Below, piece after piece: positions 56,921 through 64,000 of a stretch of 64,000 nt of DNA. Each line of letters starts with the position of its first letter. Positions within the stretch are counted from its first letter, which is position 1. The stretch is from Stenopsyche tienmushanensis. Lineage: Eukaryota; Arthropoda; Insecta; Trichoptera; Stenopsychidae. The DNA is taken from NCBI GenBank assembly GCA_008973525.1, contig WACJ01000527.1:744001-808000 (forward strand). Direction: 5' to 3'. The position numbers were made by a program, and so were the translations under genes. The notes beneath the pieces were generated by a model. It had not been told where the DNA came from. It made no database searches and saw nothing but the letters and a program-made list of their open reading frames with translations.

Positions 56921-57110
56921 GATCCACACTATGGTACCGGTAACGGTTCGATCTCGCTCTCGGTCTCGGTCCGGTCAAATATTCTCATAAAAAAAACGGG
57001 ATTGGAACGATCCGATAGTGTGAATACTGTGATTGTTTCTTGTGTAAGAATATTTGATCGGACCGGGACCGGAGCGAGATCGAACCGTCAACGGCACCAT
57101 AGTGTGGATC
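56921..57110. mobile_element. Foldback (MITE-like) element of about 190 bp
   Basis: GATCCACACTATGG at 56921 and its complement at 57097-57110 bound two long arms containing GGTTCGATCTCGCTC, GGTC(T/C)CGGTCCG and TCAAATATTCT blocks in inverted order. The centre is short and AT-rich. It interrupts the LINE between endonuclease and reverse transcriptase. Confidence 0.82.
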
Positions 57111-57114
57111 GATA

Positions 57115-57495
57115 TCTTCACGTACGTATGTTTTCACCAAAACGATATTTGACACAGTAAACCATGCTAAATTAATAACCATCCTGTCAAAATTGGGCCT
57201 GGACAAAGGCGACATACGAATAATAGCGAATCTTTACTGGAATCAATCCGCCGACGTACGAGTTGACGGTGAAATGTCAAAAAGTATTTAAGTTTTAAGA
57301 GGCATTCGACAGGGTTGTGCACTCTCTCCAATGTTATTCAACCTATAGTCGAAACACATTACTGAAAAGACTGTCGGAGAGGCTGATGCCGGCATAATAA
57401 TAAGCGGAAGTACCATCAATAATATAAGATATGGGGATGATACTGTGTTGCTGGCCACAAACCTCGACGATCTGCGAGGATTATTAAATGCTCAT
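57115..57495 (+). pseudogene. LINE reverse-transcriptase relic
   Basis: Reads IFDTVNHAKLITILSKLGLD, VLRGIRQGCALSPMLFNL and STINNIRYGDDTVLLATNLD. These are reverse-transcriptase blocks with the catalytic box as YGDD (usual form YADD). Two in-frame stops (57289, 57346). Probably the same LINE as 54508-55662. Confidence 0.82.
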
Positions 57496-57730
57496 ACTAT
57501 TTTTTAATATGTTTAAAATGAGTGTAAACTTTATTTTTTTCTAATCCGGCTTGAGCCCGTTCCTATTCTCTTAATTATAAGTGCACTCGTCACCACAATA
57601 AGGTTAAAACCCCCTGGTATATACGGAAAAATAAATCCATTTAGAGACAATGTTGATTTACGAGTGGAAAGGGTTAAAAGTAAGATAACGAAACAAGATA
57701 AATTGGAGAAAAGATAGCCATTCTTGATCT

Positions 57731-57739
57731 TATATAAAG
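57731..57739 (+). promoter_or_regulatory. Candidate TATA box of the ankyrin gene
   Basis: TATATAAAG lies 93 bases before the ATG at 57832. A start of transcription near 57762-57775 would leave a 5' UTR of about 60-70 bases. AT-rich DNA makes chance matches common. Confidence 0.35.
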
Positions 57740-57831
57740 ACATTTTCAGAAAAAAAATATAATTTCGTCGAAACAGTTTAATGTGCCGGTATATATAATA
57801 TTACGGTGATAAACGATAATACCGCCTAGTT

Positions 57832-60800
57832 ATGGGACTGTGTGCCTCATGTGGACAATCTAGTGATAGAAGAGATCGAACGCTTTTGCATTGGGCAGCT
57901 GAGAATGGTCATTGTAACATCATTAAAATATTGCTTGAAAGCGGTTCTAATATTAACGCAATCAACAAAAACCACACCCCTTTAACGTTGGCGTCTTCAC
58001 TCGGCCATTTGGAGGCAGTTAAATTGTTATTGCGATATAAAGCTGATGTACACGCAACAGCCTTGTGGACTCCTTTGCATAGGGCTGTTAAAAATAATCA
58101 TGTGAAAGTTGTGGACTTGCTGCTCTCGTCAGGACATCCTATTGATGATCGCGATACATATGATGCGACACCTTTACATTTGGCAGCTTCACACGGTCAC
58201 TCCGACATCGTTAGAAGATTAATAAAAAAAGGTTCGAATATCAACGCTATCCGCAAAGATAATCACACACCATTGACAGCAGCTTCTTCCAAGGGCCATT
58301 TCGAAGTAGTTAAAACTTTATTGCATTATGAAGCTGATGTACACGCAACTGCTTCGTGGACACCTTTGCATTGCGCTGTTAAAAATAATCTTGTGAAAGT
58401 TGTGGACTTGCTGCTCTCGTCAGGACATCCTACTGATGATCGCGATGAAATTGATATGACGCCTTTACATTCTGCTGCTTCAAACGGTCATACGACCATC
58501 ATTAAAAAATTGCTTAAAAGCGGTTCTAATATTAACGCAATCAGCAAAAACCACACCCCTTTAACGTTGGCGTCTTCATATGGCCATTTCGAGGCAGTTC
58601 AATTGTTATTACGATATGAAGCTGATGTACACGCAACAGTTTCGTGGACTCCTTTGCATTGCGCTGTTGAAAATAATCATCTGCAAGTTGTGGACTTGCT
58701 GCTCTCGTCAGGACATCCTCATGATGATCGCGATACATACGACGCGACGGCTTTACATTGGGCAGCGGAGAATGGTCACTCTGAGATCATTAGAAAGTTA
58801 ATTGAAAGGGGTTCGGATACAAACGCTATCAACGAAAACAATCACTCACCTTTGACAGCAGCTTCCAAAAATGGGCATTTTGAAGCAGTCAAAACTTTAT
58901 TGCAATATGAAGCTGATGTACATGCAACTGCATCGTGGACTCCTTTGCATTGCGCTGTTAAAAATAATCATCTGCAAGTTGTGGACTTGCTGCTCTCGTC
59001 AGGACATCCTATTGATGATCGCGATAAATACGATGCGACACCTTTACATTGGGCAGCTTTACACGGTCACTCTGACATGATTAAAAAATTAATAAAAAAG
59101 GGATCGAATATCAACGCTATCAGAAAAAACAATCACACACCATTGACATTAGCTTCTTTCAATGGCCATTTCGAAGCAGTTAAAACTTTATTGAAACATA
59201 AAGCTGATATACACACAATAACTTCATGGACTCCTCTGCATTGTGCTGTTAAAAATAATCAACTGAAAGTTGTGGACTTGCTGCTTTCTTCCGGACATCT
59301 AATTGATGATCGCAATAAATACGATTCGACACCATTACATTGGGCAGCTTCACACGGTCAATCAGATATAATAATAAAGTTACTTGAAAAAGGTTCAGAT
59401 GTAAACGTTGTCAACAAAATCAATTTCACACCATTAATAGCAGCATCTTTCAATGGCCATTTCGAAATAGTTAAAACATTATTGCAATATGACGCTAATA
59501 TACACGCAATAACTTCATGGACTCCTCTGCATTGTGCTGTTGAAAATAATCATCTGCAAGTTGTGGACTTGCTGCTCTCGTCAGGACATCCTCTTGATTA
59601 TCGCGATGAAGACGATTCGACGCCTCTTCATAGGGCAGCTAAGAAGGGTTACTCTGACATCATTAGGAGATTACTTGAAAAGGGTTCGAATATCAACGCT
59701 ATCAACAAAGAGAATCACACGCCATTGACATCGGCTTCCAAAAATGGCCATTTCGAAGCAGTTAAAACTTTATTGCAGTATGAAGCTGATGTACACGCAA
59801 CTGCTTCGTGGACTCCTTTGCATTGTGCTGTTGAAAATAATCATCTGGAGGTTGTGAACTTGCTGCTCTCGTCAGGACATCCTATCGATGATCTGAATGA
59901 AGATGATGCGACGCCTTTACATTGGGCAGCTTCACTCGGTCACACTGACATCATTAGAATATTATTTAAGAACGGTTCAAATGTAAACGCTATCAACAAA
60001 GAGAATCACACACCATTGACATCAGCTTCCAAAAACGGGCATTTTGAAGCAGTTAAAACTTTATTGCAGTATAAAGCTGATGTACACGCAACAACTTCGT
60101 GGACTCCTTTGCATTGTGCTGTTGAAAATAATCATCTGCAAGTTGTGGACTTGTTGCTCTCGTCAGGACATCCTATTGATGATCTCGATAAAGATGATGC
60201 GACGCCTTTACATTTGGCAGCTTTACTCGGTTACACAGACATCATTAGAATATTATTTAAGAAAGGTTCAAATGTAAACGCTATCAACAAAGAGAATCAC
60301 ACACCATTGACATCAGCTTCCAAAAACGGGCATTTTGAAGCAGTTAAAACTTTATTGCAATACAAAGCTGATGTACACGCAATTACTTCGTGGACTCCTC
60401 TGCATTGTGCTGTTGAAAATAATCATCTGCAAGTTGTGGACTTGCTGCTCTCGTCAGGACATCCTATTGATGATCTCGATAAAGATGATGCGACGCCTTT
60501 ACATTTGGCAGCTTTACTCGGTCACACAGACATCATTAGAATATTATTTAAGAAAGGTTCAAATGTAAACGCTATCAACAAAGAGAATCACACACCTTTG
60601 ACAATAGCTTCCAAAAATGGCCATTTTGAAGCAGTTAAAACCTTATTGCAATATGAAGCTGATGTACACACAACTGCTTCGTGGACTCCTTTGCATTGTG
60701 CTGTTGAAAATAATCATCTGCAAGTTGTGGACTTGCTGCTCTCGTCAGGACATCCTATTGATGATCGCGATAAATACGATGCGACACCTTTACATTGGGC

Positions 60801-63800
60801 AGCTTCACTCGGTTACTCAGATATAATAAGAAGGTTACTTGAAAAAGGTTCAGATATTAACGTTGTCAAAAAAAACAATCACACATCTTTGACATTAGCT
60901 TCTTTTAATGGCCATTTTGAAGCAGTTAAAACATTATTGCAATATAAAGCTGATATACACGCAACTGCTTCGTGGACACCTTTGCATTGCGCTGTTGAAA
61001 ATAATCACGTGCAAGTTGTGAACTTGTTGCTCTCGTCAGGACATTCTATTGATGATCTCGATAAAGATGATGCGACGCCTTTACATTTGGCAGCTTCACT
61101 CGGTCACACAGACATCATTAGAATATTATTTAAGAAAGGTTCAAATATAAACGCTATCAACAAAGAGAATCACACACCATTGACATCAGCTTCCAAAAAT
61201 GGCCATTTCGAAGCAGTTAAAACTTTAATGCATTTTAAAACTGATGTACACGCTGCACTCTTATGGACTCCTTTGCATTGTGCTGTTGAAAATAATCATC
61301 TGCAAGTTGTGGACTTGCTGCTTTCGTCAGGACATCCTATTGATGATCTCGATAAAGATGATGCGACGCCTTTACATTGGGCAGCTTCACACGGTCACTC
61401 TGATATCATTAGAAAGTTAATTGAAATGGGTTCGAATATCAACGGTATCCGCAAAGACAATCACACACCTTTGACATCCGCTTCTAAAAATGGCCATTTC
61501 AAAGCAGTTAAAACTTTATTGCGATATGAAGCTGATGTACACGCAACTGCTTCGTGGACTCCTTTGCATTGCGCTGCTGAAAATAATCATTTGCAAGTCG
61601 TGGACTTACTACTTTCGTCAGGACATCCTATTGATGATCGCGATGAAGACGATTCAACACCTTTACATAAGGCAGCTGAGAAGGGCTACTCTGACATCCT
61701 TAGGAGATTACTTGAAAAGGGTTCGGATATAAACGCTATCAACGACAACAATCACACACCTTTGACAGCAGCTTCCAAAAATGGGCATTTCGAAACAGTT
61801 AAAACTTTATTGCAATATGAAGGTGATGTACACGCAACTACTTTGTGGACTCCTTTGCATTGGGCTGTTGAAAATAATCATCTGCGTGTTGTGGACTTGC
61901 TGCTCTCGTCAGGACATCCTCTTGATGATCGCGATATATACGATGCGACACCTTTACACTGGGCAGCTTCGCACGGTCACTCTGAGATAATTAGAAAGTT
62001 AATTGAAAGGGGTTCGAATACAAACGCTATTAACGAAAACAATCACACACCTTTGACAGCAGCTTCCAAAAATGGGCATTTTGAAGCAGTCAAAACTTTA
62101 TTGCGATATGAAGCTGATGTACATGCAACTGCTTCGAGGACACCTTTGCATTGCGCTGCTAAAAATAATCATCTGCAAGTTGTGGACTTGCTGCTCTCGT
62201 CAGGACATCCTCTTGATGATCGCGATACATACGACGCGACGGCTTTACATTGGGCAGCGGAGAATGGTCACTCTAACATTATTAGAAGATTAATAAAAAA
62301 AGGTTCGAATATCAACGCTATCAGAAAAAACAATCACACGCCATTGACAGTAGCATCTTTCAATGGCCATTTCGAAGCAGTTAAAACTTTATTGCAATAT
62401 GAAGCTGATGTACACGCAACTACATCGTGGACTCCTTTGCATTGCGCTGTTAAAAATAATCATCTGCAAGTTGTGGACTTGCTTCTTTCTTCAGGACATC
62501 CTATTGATGATCGCGATAAAGACGATGCGACGCCTTTACATTGGGCAGCTAAGAAAAGTGACATTCATATTATTAGAAAATTGATTAAAAATGGTTCGTA
62601 TATTAACGCTATCAACAAATACAATAATACACCTTTGACACTGGCATCCTTGTATGGTCATTTGGAAGCAGTTAAATTGTTATTGCAGTGTAAGGCTGAT
62701 ATACACGCAACAGCATTAGGTACTCCTTTGCATCGCGCTGCTCAAAAGAATCATCTCTCAGTTGTGGACTTACTGCTCTCATCAGGACATCCCCTTGATT
62801 ATCTGGATGAAAACGAGCAGACGCCCTTACATTGGGCATCTATGGAGGGTCACCTTGACGTCATTAGAAAATTACTCGAAAAGGGTTCGAATATCAACGC
62901 CATCAGCAAAAACGGCAGTACCCCTTTAACATTGGCAACTTCATACGGCCATATGAATGCATTTAAAGTATTATTGCAATATGAAGATGATGTGCACATA
63001 TCATCTGGAACTCCATTGCATTTGGCTGTTGAAAATAATCATCTCCAAATTGTGGACTTACTGCTTTCTTTAGCACATTCTATTGATGATCGCGATGAAG
63101 ACGATTCAACACCTTTGCATAAGGCAGCTGAGAAGGGTTACTCTGACATAATTTGGAGATTAATTGAAAAGGGTTCGAATATTAATGCTATCCGCAAAGG
63201 CAATCATACACCATTGACAGTTGCTTCTTCCAAAGGCCATTTTGAAGCAGTTAAAACATTGTTGCATTATAACGCAAATATACATGCAATAACTTCGTGG
63301 ACTCCTCTGCATTGTGCTGTTGAAAATAATCATCTGCAAGTTGTGGACTTGCTGCTCTCGTCAGTACATCCTATTGATGATCGCGATAAATACGATGCGA
63401 CACCTTTACATTGGGCAGCTTCACACGGTCACTCAGATATAATAAGAAGGTTACTTGAAAAAGGTTCAGATATAAACGTTGTCAACAAAAACAATCTCAC
63501 ACCATTAATAGCAGCATCTCTCAATGGCCATTTCGAAGCAGTTAAAACATTATTGCAATATGACGCAAATATACACGCAATAACTTCGTGGACTCCTCTG
63601 CATTGTGCTGTTGAAAATAATCATCTGCAAGTTGTGGACTTGCTGCTCTCGTCAGGACATCCTCTTGATTATCGCGATGAAGACGATTCGACGCCTCTTC
63701 ATAGGGCAGCTAAGAAGGGTTACTCTGACATCATTAGGAGATTACTTGAAAAGGGTTCGAATATCAACGCTATCAACAAAGAGAATCACACGCCATTGAC

Positions 63801-64000
63801 ATCGGCTTCCAAAAATGGCTATTTCGAAGCAGTTAAAACTTTATTGCAATATGAAGCTGATGTACACGCAACTGCTTCGTGGACTCCTTTGCATTGTGCT
63901 GTTGAAAATAATCATCTGGAGGTTGTGAACTTGCTGCTCTCGTCAGGACATCCTATTGATGATCTGAATGAAGATGATGCGACGCCTTTACATTGGGCAG
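57832..64000 (+). CDS. Giant single-exon ankyrin-repeat protein, 3'-partial
   Basis: One uninterrupted frame of 2056 codons runs off the right edge. The start is the first ATG after an in-frame TAA at 57817-57819. After 16 residues (MGLCASCGQSSDRRDR) the protein is ankyrin repeats only: 63 complete repeats and the start of a 64th. They form a 97-residue (291-bp) super-unit of three types: A, 33 aa (TPLHWAASHGHSDIIRKLI… GSNINAI); B, 31 aa (TPLTAASKNGHFEAVKTLL… ADVHATASW); C, 33 aa (TPLHCAVENNHLQVVDLLLS… plus a variable end). Each has the TPLH/GH/VV-x-LL helix-turn-helix signature. I see no signal peptide, membrane segment or other domain in the visible part. Ankyrin arrays bind proteins; the partner here is unknown. 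Similar arrays occur in animal scaffold proteins, in spider latrotoxin-type proteins (which carry an N-terminal region not present here) and in Wolbachia-like bacteria. The TATA-like box and retroelement-rich flanks fit a host gene. Whether it is expressed cannot be told. Confidence 0.9.
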   Translation, partial: MGLCASCGQSSDRRDRTLLHWAAENGHCNIIKILLESGSNINAINKNHTPLTLASSLGHLEAVKLLLRYKADVHATALWTPLHRAVKNNHVKVVDLLLSSGHPIDDRDTYDATPLHLAASHGHSDIVRRLIKKGSNINAIRKDNHTPLTAASSKGHFEVVKTLLHYEADVHATASWTPLHCAVKNNLVKVVDLLLSSGHPTDDRDEIDMTPLHSAASNGHTTIIKKLLKSGSNINAISKNHTPLTLASSYGHFEAVQLLLRYEADVHATVSWTPLHCAVENNHLQVVDLLLSSGHPHDDRDTYDATALHWAAENGHSEIIRKLIERGSDTNAINENNHSPLTAASKNGHFEAVKTLLQYEADVHATASWTPLHCAVKNNHLQVVDLLLSSGHPIDDRDKYDATPLHWAALHGHSDMIKKLIKKGSNINAIRKNNHTPLTLASFNGHFEAVKTLLKHKADIHTITSWTPLHCAVKNNQLKVVDLLLSSGHLIDDRNKYDSTPLHWAASHGQSDIIIKLLEKGSDVNVVNKINFTPLIAASFNGHFEIVKTLLQYDANIHAITSWTPLHCAVENNHLQVVDLLLSSGHPLDYRDEDDSTPLHRAAKKGYSDIIRRLLEKGSNINAINKENHTPLTSASKNGHFEAVKTLLQYEADVHATASWTPLHCAVENNHLEVVNLLLSSGHPIDDLNEDDATPLHWAASLGHTDIIRILFKNGSNVNAINKENHTPLTSASKNGHFEAVKTLLQYKADVHATTSWTPLHCAVENNHLQVVDLLLSSGHPIDDLDKDDATPLHLAALLGYTDIIRILFKKGSNVNAINKENHTPLTSASKNGHFEAVKTLLQYKADVHAITSWTPLHCAVENNHLQVVDLLLSSGHPIDDLDKDDATPLHLAALLGHTDIIRILFKKGSNVNAINKENHTPLTIASKNGHFEAVKTLLQYEADVHTTASWTPLHCAVENNHLQVVDLLLSSGHPIDDRDKYDATPLHWAASLGYSDIIRRLLEKGSDINVVKKNNHTSLTLASFNGHFEAVKTLLQYKADIHATASWTPLHCAVENNHVQVVNLLLSSGHSIDDLDKDDATPLHLAASLGHTDIIRILFKKGSNINAINKENHTPLTSASKNGHFEAVKTLMHFKTDVHAALLWTPLHCAVENNHLQVVDLLLSSGHPIDDLDKDDATPLHWAASHGHSDIIRKLIEMGSNINGIRKDNHTPLTSASKNGHFKAVKTLLRYEADVHATASWTPLHCAAENNHLQVVDLLLSSGHPIDDRDEDDSTPLHKAAEKGYSDILRRLLEKGSDINAINDNNHTPLTAASKNGHFETVKTLLQYEGDVHATTLWTPLHWAVENNHLRVVDLLLSSGHPLDDRDIYDATPLHWAASHGHSEIIRKLIERGSNTNAINENNHTPLTAASKNGHFEAVKTLLRYEADVHATASRTPLHCAAKNNHLQVVDLLLSSGHPLDDRDTYDATALHWAAENGHSNIIRRLIKKGSNINAIRKNNHTPLTVASFNGHFEAVKTLLQYEADVHATTSWTPLHCAVKNNHLQVVDLLLSSGHPIDDRDKDDATPLHWAAKKSDIHIIRKLIKNGSYINAINKYNNTPLTLASLYGHLEAVKLLLQCKADIHATALGTPLHRAAQKNHLSVVDLLLSSGHPLDYLDENEQTPLHWASMEGHLDVIRKLLEKGSNINAISKNGSTPLTLATSYGHMNAFKVLLQYEDDVHISSGTPLHLAVENNHLQIVDLLLSLAHSIDDRDEDDSTPLHKAAEKGYSDIIWRLIEKGSNINAIRKGNHTPLTVASSKGHFEAVKTLLHYNANIHAITSWTPLHCAVENNHLQVVDLLLSSVHPIDDRDKYDATPLHWAASHGHSDIIRRLLEKGSDINVVNKNNLTPLIAASLNGHFEAVKTLLQYDANIHAITSWTPLHCAVENNHLQVVDLLLSSGHPLDYRDEDDSTPLHRAAKKGYSDIIRRLLEKGSNINAINKENHTPLTSASKNGYFEAVKTLLQYEADVHATASWTPLHCAVENNHLEVVNLLLSSGHPIDDLNEDDATPLHWA
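59524..60000 (+). repeat. Segment of the ankyrin array duplicated almost exactly at 63595-64000
   Basis: Bases from about 59524 onward are nearly identical to those 4071 bases further on (63595 to the window end). I found only a handful of differences (for example GGCCAT versus GGCTAT near 63818, CTATCGATG versus CTATTGATG near 63955). 4071 equals fourteen 291-bp super-units minus one codon. Confidence 0.88.

Noticed and set aside
58580..63799. Repeated 60-80 codon genes within the ankyrin region
   Set aside because: Shadow frame of the ankyrin ORF; similarity among them follows from the repeat itself.
57832..64000. Bacterial origin (for example a Wolbachia ankyrin gene) or a latrotoxin-type gene
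   Set aside because: No ribosome-binding site or bacterial neighbours; a TATA-like box and eukaryotic retroelements lie upstream. The protein starts directly with ankyrin repeats and lacks the N-terminal region of latrotoxins. Not excluded without a database search.
58060..64000. CRISPR array or centromeric satellite
   Set aside because: The 291-bp period is an exact multiple of three and keeps an open ankyrin frame, so it is a coding repeat.

Overview
The window is an AT-rich animal nuclear genome segment, most likely from an insect. The evidence is intron-split genes with GT-AG junctions, a ZAD plus C2H2 zinc-finger gene, two genes built from six-cysteine EB-type modules, and a dense load of decayed transposons (mariner, hAT, piggyBac, pogo/Tigger, non-LTR retrotransposons, tRNA-derived SINEs). 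I cannot name the order or species. All gene models were read by eye from reading frame, splice-site phase and motif spacing.

Layout. 1-1813 (minus): the 5' six exons of a ZAD-C2H2 transcription factor gene that runs off the left edge. 4439-17320 (minus): a small four-exon gene (signal peptide, two EB-like modules, hydrophobic C-terminus) whose introns of 4.5 and 7.7 kb are full of transposon relics. 17.3-37.9 kb: a gene-poor repeat field with two internally deleted or non-autonomous elements that still show target-site duplications (a hAT at 27496-30141 and a hAT-like element at 25931-26765), an internally deleted mariner at 21694-22402, and several dispersed repeat families. 37890-53619 (plus): a paralogous 14-exon EB-module gene (predicted 572 aa), with an R1-clade LINE inserted in one intron and an 8.6 kb last intron. 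53.65-57.5 kb: a broken LINE with endonuclease and reverse transcriptase pieces, split by a SINE, a foldback element and other repeats. 57832 to the right edge (plus): one uninterrupted reading frame of at least 2056 codons made almost only of ankyrin repeats in a 97-residue three-repeat super-unit.

How the genes relate. The two EB genes point away from each other about 20.6 kb apart. They share one plan: signal-peptide exon, phase-1 module exons, and a last exon with a hydrophobic tail. They therefore look like diverged duplicates coding for secreted or membrane/GPI-anchored extracellular proteins. I see no functional link between them and the zinc-finger or ankyrin genes. The most unusual object is the ankyrin array: intronless as far as visible, strongly homogenised, with a recent long-range internal duplication and with variation concentrated at one fixed place in the super-unit.
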